Shown: positions 7,011 to 15,092, numbered from the stretch's first letter. The stretch: 18,579 nucleotides of DNA from JBCAWW01 sp039024315 (GCA_039024315.1 JBCCQN010000165.1:1-18579), one strand, 5' to 3'. The notes: generated from the sequence alone by a model not told the origin. Numbers and translations are program-made.

Positions 7011-7838
7011 ATGATGTCCACAAATGTTCTCACCCCCAACCGACCGCTGTCCTGGCAAAATCTGCTGCAAGATGCTAGGCACTTCCAAATCGTGTATTTG
7101 GGCGGCTTTTTGGTATTTGGGATCCTGACCCTCGGCTGGGAAGTTGACTTGATGCGCTACGCCCTGCTTATGGGAGTTTGCCTCATCACCCAACTGGTCT
7201 GGTCCCACTTCACCACCCAAAACTATCGCTCTTGGAAGAGCGCCTTGATCACTGCCCTTGGCTTATGCCTTTTGCTCAAAGCCAATGATCTCTGGGTTCT
7301 CGGCCTCGCCGGAACGATTGCCATTAGCAGCAAGTTTTTGATTCGCTACAAAGGCAAGCACCTTTTCAATCCTGCCAATCTGGGGATTATTGCTGTCATC
7401 GCCCTCACAGGTGAGGCTTGGATCTCGCCCGGCCAATGGGGCAATACCGCTATCTTCCTGTTTTTGATAGGCGTTACGGGCAGCGTGGTCCTCCTCAAAG
7501 TAGGGCGACTTGATACTTGTCTCAGTTTTTTGATCACCTTTGCTCTCCTCTTGTTTATCCAAAACGTCCTCTACAAAGGATGGCCGCTCGATCATTGGTT
7601 CCATTCGCTCACCAATGGATCACTTTTGCTCTTTACCTTTTTCATGATCACAGATCCTGCCACTACGCCCAACGCCCGCAAAGCTCGTATCATTTGGGCC
7701 GTCGGCATCGGAGTACTAGCCTTTGTGCTGACCTCATGGCAATACGTTCATACCGCTCCGATTTGGGCGCTTGTGATCTATGCTCCTCTAACCGCTTTTT
7801 TAGATCGCTATTTCCAAGGCAAGAAATTCGCCTGGTAA
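7011..7838 (+). CDS. RnfD/NqrB-like integral membrane protein, orphan subunit
   Basis: 275 residues from the ATG at 7011 (another ATG follows at once at 7014); the longer frame from a GTG at 6957 adds residues without family character. The protein is almost wholly hydrophobic, with roughly eight to ten membrane segments. Family hallmarks are RYKGKHLFNPANLGII in the middle and ITDPATTPNARKARI near the C-terminus (Asp215 to Pro220), matching the conserved TDPxTxP region of the RnfD/NqrB family. RnfD and NqrB are membrane subunits of ion-pumping NAD:ferredoxin or NADH:quinone oxidoreductases, with an FMN covalently linked to the Thr of an SGAT motif. I see no SGAT in this protein, and no other rnf or nqr genes are nearby. 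It stands 32 bp upstream of the DUF2330 gene, so the two probably form an operon. Electron transport is therefore an open question. Confidence 0.75.
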   Translation: MMSTNVLTPNRPLSWQNLLQDARHFQIVYLGGFLVFGILTLGWEVDLMRYALLMGVCLITQLVWSHFTTQNYRSWKSALITALGLCLLLKANDLWVLGLAGTIAISSKFLIRYKGKHLFNPANLGIIAVIALTGEAWISPGQWGNTAIFLFLIGVTGSVVLLKVGRLDTCLSFLITFALLLFIQNVLYKGWPLDHWFHSLTNGSLLLFTFFMITDPATTPNARKARIIWAVGIGVLAFVLTSWQYVHTAPIWALVIYAPLTAFLDRYFQGKKFAW

Positions 7839-7870
7839 ACAAACACAAAACCTTTTAAATCTTTAAAGAC

Positions 7871-10816
7871 ATGCAAAGACTGTTTCTTTTGCTGCTCAGC
7901 TTCCTATTGCTGAGTAGCCAGGCCAACGCATTCTGTGGTTTTTATGCCGCAAAGCTTAGCGCCAACCTTTTCAATAAAGCCTCAGCCGTGATAATCGCGC
8001 GTTCTGGGAACCAGACCGTCATCACAATGGCCAGCGACGTACAAGGCTCGGTCAAGGATTTTGCCATGATTGTGCCAGTTCCGGTAGTGCTCAAACGCAA
8101 CCAAATCCGCCTCGCTCAGCAAGATATTTTTGCCAAGCTTGAGCAGTACTCCAGCCCTCGTTTGGTCGAGTATTATGATCCGCATCCATGCTATCAGAAG
8201 TCCTTAGTCGAAGAGGATACTGAGATGTTTGATGATATGGAGAGAGCGACTGAACCCACTACTATGTCAGTTCCTATGATAGAGCGAGACTACGGGGTGA
8301 CCATTGTGGAGCAATACTCCGTCGGTGAGTATGACATCCTAATCCTTTCGGCTGAAGAATCCAGCGGATTAGAGACTTGGCTAAAAAAAGAAGGCTACAA
8401 AATCCCCGATAAGGCAGGTCCTGTGCTTGAGCCCTACATCAAAAGCGACATGAAATTTTTCGTCGTGAAGGTCAATCTTGACCGTCAAGCGAGTGGAGAT
8501 GCCCAGCAACTTCGTCCGATCCAGATGAGCTTCCGTTCGGATAAGTTTATGCTGCCGATTCGCCTTGGTATGGCCAATGCCAAAGGAGATCAAGATATGA
8601 TTGTGTACGGCTTTAGTGATCAAGGCCGCATCGAGACTGCCAACTACCGTACGGTGGAGATTCCCTCTAACGTGGATGTGCCGAGCAATCTCAAGTCTGA
8701 CTTTGACCAGTTTTACCGCGATCTTTTTACCAAAGCATGGAAAAAGAATGGCAAAAACGCTGTAATGCTCGAATACGCTTGGAATCTCAGTGGCTATAAC
8801 TATGTCAAGTGTGATCCTTGCAATGGTCCGCCCCCAATTTACACAGACCTCCGTGAATCAGGTGTATTTTGGGTACAAGGCAACCCTAATGGCTACCAAG
8901 GGGAAGTACACTTTACCCGCTTACACGTCCGCTATAATCGGGAGACTTTCCCGCAGGACTTACAGTTTCAAGCCACTCCCAACAAGCAGACATTCCAAGG
9001 TCGCTATGTGATGCGTCATCCACCTCAAGGGGCTGATTTTAGCTGCATGGGCGGTCAGCAATATCTCAAGGCTTTGCATGAACGTCGTCAGGCAGAAGTT
9101 ACCAATCTTGCCAACCTAACCGGTTGGTCAACAGATAAGTACGCGACTTATGTCTCCGAATACGATAAGCATATTCAAGGTGATTATCAACCCTTCTTTG
9201 GGCCCTTACCTGAGGAAAATGACAACAAAGGTTTCGTGCCGGTTCTTCCTTTTAACTTTGGCGATTGGAGCGGTCCTATGATACTGCTATTGGGTTTTTC
9301 TCTGTTGTTATTACTGCTGCGCAGAACGCTTATCCTTCGCCGCCTCGCCCCATTAGGTCTCTTTTTACTTTTGCCAGCCATGGGCCAAGCCTTTTGTGGC
9401 TTTTATGTGGCCAAAGCTGATCTCAAAGTCTTTAACAAAGCTTCTTCGGTTATTTTGGTGCGGGATGGACGCCAATCTGTGGTCACTATGTCTAGCGACT
9501 TTGACGGTCCTGTGCAGGATTTTGCTATGGTTGTACCCGTGCCAGAGGTACTAGAGCGCAGTCAAATTCGCCTCGCCAATCCTAACATCTTCAACAAACT
9601 GGATGCTTATTCTGGCCCTCGCTTAGTGCAGTATTATGAGCAGTCGCCTTGTTATCGAGAGGTGATTACCGAATCGCTTTCCCTCGATGAGGTCACTGTT
9701 GCCGCTAGCCCCCGCAAATTCAAGCGTTCCGCGAAGCGAGACAGAAAAGAATATGGCGTCCAAGTCGAAGAGCAGTACGAAGTAGGGGAATATGATATTA
9801 TCATCCTTTCGGCCAAAGAGTCTGATGGCTTGGAGCGTTGGCTGACCGACAATGGCTACAAAATCCCCGAAGGAGCGGCCGAAGTTTTGGAGCCTTATAT
9901 CAAGAGTAACCTCAAGTTTTTTGTGGTCAAGGTCAACGAAAAGAATTTCAAGTTTCAAGGCAAGTCAGAGCTCAGTCCTATCCAGATTACCTATCGCACC
10001 GATAAGTTTATGCTGCCAATCCGTTTAGGGATGGCCAACGCCAAGGGTGATCAGGATATGATTGTTTATGCTTTTACCCGCAACGGACGGATTGAGACCG
10101 CCAATTATCGCACGGTGCCCATTCCTACTAATTGGGATATCCCCAACGACCTGAGCGCCAGTTTTACCCCTTTTTACAAGGCTACTTTTGACAAAGCGTG
10201 GGCCAATGCGGGCAAAAATGCCGTCATGCTAGAATATGCTTGGGACTTGACCGGTGTCAATCCAGTAAAATGTGATCCTTGCAACGGACCTCCGCCCATG
10301 TATTATGATCTGCGCGAGGCAGGGGTTGTTTGGCTCAAAGCAACTAATCAGAGTTATACTGGCAATGTATTTATGACTCGTTTACATGTGCGTTACAATC
10401 GCGAGACCTTCCCACAGGATTTGCAGTTTCAGATCACGCCTTCCAAGGAGAAGTTTCAAGCTCGCTATGTGATGCATCAAATGAATGGCTATAGTGATTT
10501 TAGCTGTGATGAGGCGCAGGGCTTCCTCAAAAAAGTTCGTACCCGTCGGCAAGACGAAGTCAAGAACCTGGCGATGCTAACGGGTTGGAATACAGATCGC
10601 TACAATAATTATGTGAGCCAGTATGATCAGTTTATCAAACAGGACTCCAACGGTTATTTTGAGGCTTTGCCAGATGAGGACGAGGATGATAAGAATAAGG
10701 GCTTTTTATGGTGGTTCACCTTCGGTGGAACGCTGCTACTCTTGGCCGCGGCCCCTTTGTTTTATCGTTCCGCGCAGCGGTATCAACTCAAAAGATTGGA
10801 GCGCCAATTGGCCTAA
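7871..10816 (+). CDS. tandemly fused double DUF2330 membrane-anchored protein
   Basis: 981 residues made of two full DUF2330-type proteins fused in one frame. Each half starts with a hydrophobic leader followed by FCGFY (Cys22 and Cys509) and then repeats the same blocks: DFAMxVPVP, YDIxILSAxES, GYKIP, KFMLPIRLGMANAKGDQDM, GRIETANYRTV, NAVMLEYAW, KCDPCNGPPP, LHVRYNRETFPQDLQFQ. Each half ends with a membrane helix and basic residues. In the first half this is about 470-483, followed by RRTLILRR and then the second half's leader (about 492-507). The second half ends with a helix near 950-965. DUF2330 proteins are exported, and their function is unknown to me. The predicted topology is two periplasmic domains joined by a membrane hairpin. 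Signal peptidase might cut before FCGFY of the second half and release two proteins. The gene follows the RnfD-like gene by 32 bp and ends at a good terminator. Confidence 0.85.
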   Translation: MQRLFLLLLSFLLLSSQANAFCGFYAAKLSANLFNKASAVIIARSGNQTVITMASDVQGSVKDFAMIVPVPVVLKRNQIRLAQQDIFAKLEQYSSPRLVEYYDPHPCYQKSLVEEDTEMFDDMERATEPTTMSVPMIERDYGVTIVEQYSVGEYDILILSAEESSGLETWLKKEGYKIPDKAGPVLEPYIKSDMKFFVVKVNLDRQASGDAQQLRPIQMSFRSDKFMLPIRLGMANAKGDQDMIVYGFSDQGRIETANYRTVEIPSNVDVPSNLKSDFDQFYRDLFTKAWKKNGKNAVMLEYAWNLSGYNYVKCDPCNGPPPIYTDLRESGVFWVQGNPNGYQGEVHFTRLHVRYNRETFPQDLQFQATPNKQTFQGRYVMRHPPQGADFSCMGGQQYLKALHERRQAEVTNLANLTGWSTDKYATYVSEYDKHIQGDYQPFFGPLPEENDNKGFVPVLPFNFGDWSGPMILLLGFSLLLLLLRRTLILRRLAPLGLFLLLPAMGQAFCGFYVAKADLKVFNKASSVILVRDGRQSVVTMSSDFDGPVQDFAMVVPVPEVLERSQIRLANPNIFNKLDAYSGPRLVQYYEQSPCYREVITESLSLDEVTVAASPRKFKRSAKRDRKEYGVQVEEQYEVGEYDIIILSAKESDGLERWLTDNGYKIPEGAAEVLEPYIKSNLKFFVVKVNEKNFKFQGKSELSPIQITYRTDKFMLPIRLGMANAKGDQDMIVYAFTRNGRIETANYRTVPIPTNWDIPNDLSASFTPFYKATFDKAWANAGKNAVMLEYAWDLTGVNPVKCDPCNGPPPMYYDLREAGVVWLKATNQSYTGNVFMTRLHVRYNRETFPQDLQFQITPSKEKFQARYVMHQMNGYSDFSCDEAQGFLKKVRTRRQDEVKNLAMLTGWNTDRYNNYVSQYDQFIKQDSNGYFEALPDEDEDDKNKGFLWWFTFGGTLLLLAAAPLFYRSAQRYQLKRLERQLA
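9314..9328 (+). repeat. 15-nt hairpin box A variant at the DUF2330 fusion junction
   Basis: CTGCTGCGCAGAACG, one base different from the standard box, in the loop of the hairpin. With the following CTTATC it matches the copy at 3643 at 20 of 21 positions. It encodes LLRRT (residues 482-486), exactly between the membrane helix of the first DUF2330 copy and the leader of the second. Confidence 0.6.
10766..10780 (-). repeat. possible divergent box A near the end of the DUF2330 gene
   Basis: The minus strand reads CCGCTGCGCGGAACG. It differs from box A at three positions: one in the loop, and the other two forming a compensatory pair (CTGC/GCAG becomes CCGC/GCGG). It encodes RSAQR just after the final membrane helix. 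Could be chance. Confidence 0.3.
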
Positions 10817-10844
10817 GCAAATCGATTTTTAGCTACTCATCATC

Positions 10845-10878
10845 GGGCAGTAGGGCGTTGACTCCTGCTGCCCTTTTT
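10845..10878 (+). terminator. intrinsic terminator after the DUF2330 gene
   Basis: GGGCAGTAGG (10845-10854) pairs with CCTGCTGCCC (10864-10873) around a 9-nt loop, with one T-G wobble, followed by TTTTT. It starts 29 nt after the stop codon. Confidence 0.85.
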
Positions 10879-10953
10879 GTTGCGCGTTCTTGGCCTTAAA
10901 ACTATGCTGTCGTGTAGCCGTAAATCTGTCTAGGGCAATTAGGTAAAATTCCT

Positions 10954-10961
10954 TATTTTTG
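10954..10961 (+). promoter_or_regulatory. candidate -7 box for ffh
   Basis: TATTTTTG matches the Bacteroidota TAnnTTTG box and lies 29 nt upstream of the ffh ATG, just downstream of a terminator, which is where a new promoter is expected. The -33 element is not obvious. Confidence 0.55.
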
Positions 10962-10990
10962 GTTCCCTGAATTAAATAGGTCAAAACCGT

Positions 10991-12343
10991 ATGTTTGAGA
11001 GCTTACAGCAGAATATAGAAGGTGCTTTTCGTAAACTGAAAGGCCAAGGAAGAATTACTGACGTCAACATCGCCGAGACGCTTAAAGAAATTAGGCGTGC
11101 TTTGATTGACGCAGACGTTAACTATAAAGTCGCCAAAGACTTTACCAATCGAGTCAAAGAAGAAGCCTTAGGGCAAGAGATATTGATCTCTGTTTCACCT
11201 GGTCAGTTGATGGTCAAAATCGTGCAAGACGAGTTGACCAAATTGATGGGGGGACAGAACGAAGGCATTAGCATGGCCAAGAATCCTCCGACAGTGATTT
11301 TGATCGCAGGTCTACAGGGTTCTGGTAAAACGACTTTTACGGGTAAGTTGGCCAAACACCTCAAAAGTAAAGGCAAGAATCCATTGCTAGTAGCCGGCGA
11401 CGTCTATCGTCCTGCGGCGATCGATCAGTTGGGTGTGCTAGGTGAGCAGGTGAGTGTCGATGTTTATGAAGAACGCGACAACAAAAATCCGGTTGAAATT
11501 GCGAAAAACGCCATCAAACATGCCAAGGCAAATGGCAAGGATTTGGTGATCGTGGATACCGCCGGTCGTCTCGCAGTTGACGAGCAAATGATGCGCGAGA
11601 TAGCCGATGTCAAGTCTGCGATCAACCCTGATGAGATTCTTTTTGTGGTGGATGCCATGACTGGTCAGGATGCGGTCAACACTGCCAAGGCCTTCAACGA
11701 TCGCTTGAATTTTGATGGGGTAGTGCTCACCAAAATGGATGGTGATACGCGTGGTGGTGCTGCGATTTCGATTCGTTCCGTGGTCGAAAAGCCGATCAAA
11801 TTTATCTCTGCTGGGGAGAAACTAGATGCCTTAGAGCTCTTCTATCCTGAGCGTATGGCCACCCGTATTTTGGGTATGGGTGATGTTGTCTCCTTAGTTG
11901 AAAAGGCGCAGGAGCAATTTGATCAGAAGGAAGCTGAGCGCTTACAGCGCAAAATCCGCAAAAATGAGCTGGATTTCGATGATTTCCTCTCGCAGATCAA
12001 AGCCATCAAAAAGATGGGTAACGTCAAGGACTTACTGGGGATGATCCCGGGTATGGGCAAGATGACCCGCAACTTAGATATCGACAACGATGCCTTTAAG
12101 CATATAGAAGCAATCATCTCATCGATGACCAAGGAGGAAAGAGCCAAGCCTCAATTACTCAATGGTTCTCGTCGTCGTCGCATCGCCACAGGTAGTGGTC
12201 GTAGCGTCCGTGAGGTGAATGAATTGCTCAATCAGTTCCAGCAGATGAAGAAGATGATGAAGAAAATGAACGCCGCTGGACGCTCTGGAAAAATGGCTCG
12301 CAGTATGAGTCAGATGCAGATGATGCAGCGTCGTCGTCGCTAG
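10991..12343 (+). CDS. ffh: signal recognition particle protein SRP54 (Ffh)
   Basis: 450 residues, the normal length. The N domain (about 1-85) includes the conserved DVNYKVAKDF helix. The G domain has the P-loop GLQGSGKTT from residue 107, the DTAGR box, TKMDGDTRGG and the region ending in the ISAGEKLDALELFYPERMATRILGMGD block, split here as one continuous family signature. The methionine-rich M domain follows, with RRRIATGSGRSVREVNELL binding 4.5S RNA and a tail rich in Met, Lys and Arg. Ffh binds signal sequences on the ribosome and delivers them with FtsY to the SecYEG channel; GTP hydrolysis resets the cycle. A promoter-like box lies upstream and a long hairpin downstream, so it appears to be a single-gene transcript. 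Confidence 0.97.
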   Translation: MFESLQQNIEGAFRKLKGQGRITDVNIAETLKEIRRALIDADVNYKVAKDFTNRVKEEALGQEILISVSPGQLMVKIVQDELTKLMGGQNEGISMAKNPPTVILIAGLQGSGKTTFTGKLAKHLKSKGKNPLLVAGDVYRPAAIDQLGVLGEQVSVDVYEERDNKNPVEIAKNAIKHAKANGKDLVIVDTAGRLAVDEQMMREIADVKSAINPDEILFVVDAMTGQDAVNTAKAFNDRLNFDGVVLTKMDGDTRGGAAISIRSVVEKPIKFISAGEKLDALELFYPERMATRILGMGDVVSLVEKAQEQFDQKEAERLQRKIRKNELDFDDFLSQIKAIKKMGNVKDLLGMIPGMGKMTRNLDIDNDAFKHIEAIISSMTKEERAKPQLLNGSRRRRIATGSGRSVREVNELLNQFQQMKKMMKKMNAAGRSGKMARSMSQMQMMQRRRR

Positions 12344-12376
12344 TTTTAGTAGGGAAATTTAGGCTGGCCAAAGCCG

Positions 12377-12438
12377 AACTGCAGCATGTAAATTTGAAAA
12401 GGTGGAATACCTTTACGAATTTACATCCTGCAGTTTTT
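12377..12438 (+). terminator. long hairpin with T-tail after ffh, upstream of the S9 peptidase
   Basis: AACTGCAG-C-ATGTAAATT (12377-12394) pairs with AATTTACAT-C-CTGCAGTT (12418-12435): 17 pairs with a single C/C mismatch. Inside it AAAGGT (12398-12403) pairs with ACCTTT (12409-12414). A run of T follows. It can act as the ffh terminator. The T-tail ends only about 31 nt before the preferred start of the peptidase, leaving little room for a separate promoter, so attenuation or read-through is possible. Confidence 0.75.
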
Positions 12439-12469
12439 ATATATGGCTAACCCTTCAAGCCCTACTACA

Positions 12470-14899
12470 ATGAAACACTTACTTTTTCCTCTTTTATTAT
12501 TATTTGTGACCCCTTTGATAGCACAAGAGAACCTATCCTACCAGAAGCCACCGACCGAGATTTTAGAGTTGGTTGATGTACCCCTTGCACCGGGTGTCAT
12601 CATGGACAATGCCGCAGAAAACATGATTCTGCTGTATCGCGACAACTACAAAACCCTCGCGGATCTTTCCGAAAAAGAGATGCGTTTGGCAGGATTGCGG
12701 ATCAACCCCCAAACCAATATTGGGAGCCGTACTACCTATTACAAAAATCTCAAAGTCCAAAAAGTAAGCGGCGGCGAGGCCGTGCAAGTAAAAGGCTTAC
12801 CAGAAGAGGCGCGTCTTTCTAACTTTAATTGGTCGCCTAATCAAGCCAAAATCGCTTGTACCAATACCGTTGAAACGGGCGTAGAGGTATGGGTACTAGA
12901 CCTAGCGACTGCTTCTGTAAGCAAAATTACGGATGCCACTGTCAACGCTAATATGGGTAATCCTATCCGCTGGTTGGATCAGGAAAATCTGCTGATCAAA
13001 TTCATTCCTGCTGACCGCAAGGACCTTATCAATACCGCTACTAGCGTTCCCGCAGGGCCGACTATCTCCAAAAGCGAGGGCGCTAAAGCGCAAAACCGTA
13101 CCTACCAAGATTTGCTCAAAAACAATATCGATGAGCACAACTTTGAGCAACTCGCTTATGCAGAATTGCACAAAGTCAACCTAAACGGAGATAAGAAGGA
13201 GTGGAAAGAAAGCGCCATGTATCGTTCGGTTTCGCTTTCTCCGGATCGTAATTACGTGATGATTACGACGGTACACCGCCCTTTTTCTTATATCGTCCCT
13301 TACTACCGCTTTCCTCAAAAAACCGTCATTTATGATTTGAGCGGTAAGGAAGTGAGCGTAGTCAATGAGGTGCCTTTGATGGAAGAGATGCCTAAAGGCT
13401 TTATGGCCGTTCGTACAGGACGCCGTGATATGCAATGGCGCAGTGATCGTCCTGCTACCTTGGTATGGGCCGAAGCCCTTGACGGTGGTGATCCTGAAAA
13501 GGAAGTAGAATTCAGAGACGAAATCTTCCAAATGGACGCCCCGTTCCGCGATGGAGCGGTAACTCTCCTAAAAACTCAGCAGCGCTTTAATAGCATCCAA
13601 TGGGGCAATGATGAAACGGCTATCGCCACCGACTATTGGTGGAATACCCGTAACCTCAAGACTTATATATTTGATCCTTCGGACAACGCTAAGGCTCCAC
13701 AGCTGCTTTATGACCGCAACTATCAAGATCGTTATAGCGATCCCGGTAGCTTTGTAAGCAAACGCAATGATTACGGACGCGCGGTGCTGGAAATGGATAA
13801 GGATAATCTATTCCTCATGGGAGCTGGTTATACGGCTGAAGGTCAGTTTCCTTTTATCGATAAGCTGAGCCTTAAGGATCTCGAAACTAAGCGCTTGTAC
13901 CAATCTGAGTATACCGATAAGCGTGAGAGCTTAAACTCTGCCATTGATATGAAAAAAGGAGAAATCCTCGTTCGTATCGAGTCTCCAACTGAGTATCCAA
14001 ACTACTACATCCGCAACATCAAAAAAGATGATCTGCAACAAGTTACGGCCTTCGCTAATCCATTTAAGAGTCTACAGGACGTTCACAAAGAAGTGATCAA
14101 ATACAAGCGTGATGATGGTTTAGAGCTTTCTGGAACGCTTTATCTGCCCGTTGGCTATGATATGGAAGCCAAAGAAAAGATGCCGATGATCATGTGGGCT
14201 TATCCACGTGAGTACAAGGACAAAAATAGCGCTTCTCAGTCTACTTCTAATCCTAATAGCTTCATCTACCCATATTATGGCTCTATGGTCTATTGGGTTA
14301 CCCGTGGCTATGTAGTCTTGGACAACGCGGCTTTCCCGATCATCGGAGAAGAAGATGATGAGCCTAATGATACTTTCATTCCACAGCTAGTGGCCAATGC
14401 TAAGGCTGCCATCGATGCTGTGGATGAGTTGGGTTATATCGATCGCGATAAGGTTGCGGTGGGAGGCCACTCTTATGGTGCCTTTATGACGGCGAACTTG
14501 TTAACCCACTCCGACTTATTTGCGGCTGGTATCGCGCGTAGCGGGGCTTATAACCGTACTTTGACGCCATTTGGCTTCCAGAGTGAAGAGCGTACCTATT
14601 GGGAGGCACCGGATGTGTATAATACCATGTCGCCTTTCATGAACGCGGATAAGATGAAAACTCCACTTTTGCTGATCCACGGTGAGGCAGACAATAACTC
14701 TGGTACTTATCCGATGCAAAGTGAGCGATATTTCAACGCCCTCAAAGGTATGGGTGCCACGGCTCGCTTAGTGATGTTGCCAAAAGAGAGTCATGGCTAC
14801 GCCGCCAAAGAATCTATCCTACACCTATTATGGGAACAAGATCAGTGGCTAGAGAAATACGTGAAAAATCGTATGGTCGAAGAGCCTGAAAATAAATAA
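12470..14899 (+). CDS. exported prolyl oligopeptidase-family serine peptidase, S9D glutamyl endopeptidase-like
   Basis: 809 residues from the ATG at 12470. An in-frame ATG at 12443 adds nine residues before the signal peptide (MKHLLFPLLLLFVTPLIAQ), so the later start is preferred. The N-terminal two thirds fit a beta-propeller-like gate of the S9 family; the C-terminal alpha/beta-hydrolase domain carries the triad Ser668 (GGHSYGAFMTANLL), Asp741 (IHGEADNNSGTYPMQSERYF) and His775 (ESHGYAAKES). Phrases such as IARSGAYNRTLTPFGFQ, TPLLLIHGEADNN and MQSERYFNALKGMG closely match, from memory, plant chloroplast glutamyl endopeptidase, the type member of S9D, which cuts after Glu in peptides. The signal peptide places this one in the periplasm or envelope, probably degrading peptides. 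It stands alone between a long hairpin and a good terminator. Confidence 0.9.
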   Translation: MKHLLFPLLLLFVTPLIAQENLSYQKPPTEILELVDVPLAPGVIMDNAAENMILLYRDNYKTLADLSEKEMRLAGLRINPQTNIGSRTTYYKNLKVQKVSGGEAVQVKGLPEEARLSNFNWSPNQAKIACTNTVETGVEVWVLDLATASVSKITDATVNANMGNPIRWLDQENLLIKFIPADRKDLINTATSVPAGPTISKSEGAKAQNRTYQDLLKNNIDEHNFEQLAYAELHKVNLNGDKKEWKESAMYRSVSLSPDRNYVMITTVHRPFSYIVPYYRFPQKTVIYDLSGKEVSVVNEVPLMEEMPKGFMAVRTGRRDMQWRSDRPATLVWAEALDGGDPEKEVEFRDEIFQMDAPFRDGAVTLLKTQQRFNSIQWGNDETAIATDYWWNTRNLKTYIFDPSDNAKAPQLLYDRNYQDRYSDPGSFVSKRNDYGRAVLEMDKDNLFLMGAGYTAEGQFPFIDKLSLKDLETKRLYQSEYTDKRESLNSAIDMKKGEILVRIESPTEYPNYYIRNIKKDDLQQVTAFANPFKSLQDVHKEVIKYKRDDGLELSGTLYLPVGYDMEAKEKMPMIMWAYPREYKDKNSASQSTSNPNSFIYPYYGSMVYWVTRGYVVLDNAAFPIIGEEDDEPNDTFIPQLVANAKAAIDAVDELGYIDRDKVAVGGHSYGAFMTANLLTHSDLFAAGIARSGAYNRTLTPFGFQSEERTYWEAPDVYNTMSPFMNADKMKTPLLLIHGEADNNSGTYPMQSERYFNALKGMGATARLVMLPKESHGYAAKESILHLLWEQDQWLEKYVKNRMVEEPENK

Positions 14900-14918
14900 T
14901 CGACTCTGATTGAAATAG

Positions 14919-14958
14919 AAAGGCCGGTAGATGATAAGATTGTCTACTGGCCTTTTTT
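14919..14958 (+). terminator. intrinsic terminator after the S9 peptidase
   Basis: AAGGCC-G-GTAGA pairs with TCTAC-T-GGCCTT around an 11-nt loop, followed by six T. The T-run is directly followed by a copy of box A at 14959. Confidence 0.85.
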
Positions 14959-14973
14959 CTGCTTCGCAGAACG
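14959..14973 (+). repeat. 15-nt hairpin box A, intergenic copy 3
   Basis: Exact CTGCTTCGCAGAACG, joined directly to the T-run of the peptidase terminator. With its neighbours it extends to TTCTGC-TTC-GCAGAA, a 6-bp stem. Confidence 0.85.
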
Positions 14974-14990
14974 ATTTGTCATTAAAGGCA

Positions 14991-15054
14991 TTTCGACGGG
15001 GCTCGATGTGACAAACAATTTGTCATTCTAATGGAGCCCCACCGAAGGACCTAT
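14991..15054. repeat. inverted pair of box B repeats
   Basis: The inverted copy reads TTTCGACGGGGCTC (14991-15004) and the forward copy GAGCCCC-ACC-GAAGGACCTAT (15034-15054). Between them TGACAAA (15009-15015) and TTTGTCA (15019-15025) pair around a CAA loop. GGGGCTC also pairs with GAGCCCC, so the stretch can fold as one imperfect hairpin. The forward copy ends 11 nt before box A at 15066, the same spacing as at 3770/3782. Confidence 0.65.
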
Positions 15055-15065
15055 TTTATTGCTTC

Positions 15066-15080
15066 CTGCTTCGCAGAACG
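15066..15080 (+). repeat. 15-nt hairpin box A, intergenic copy 4
   Basis: Exact CTGCTTCGCAGAACG, 11 nt after box B and 12 nt before the REP-like doublet; the 12-nt spacing equals that at 3657/3670. Confidence 0.85.
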
Positions 15081-15092
15081 CTGGATCATTTC

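Noticed and set aside
9725..9739. Reverse box A-like sequence (minus strand TCGCTTCGCGGAACG) encoding KRSAKR in the second DUF2330 copy.
   Set aside because: The matching segment in the first copy has the same length (35 residues from CY to YGV in both), so nothing was inserted, and the stem changes are not fully compensatory. Probably chance in a Lys/Arg-rich loop.
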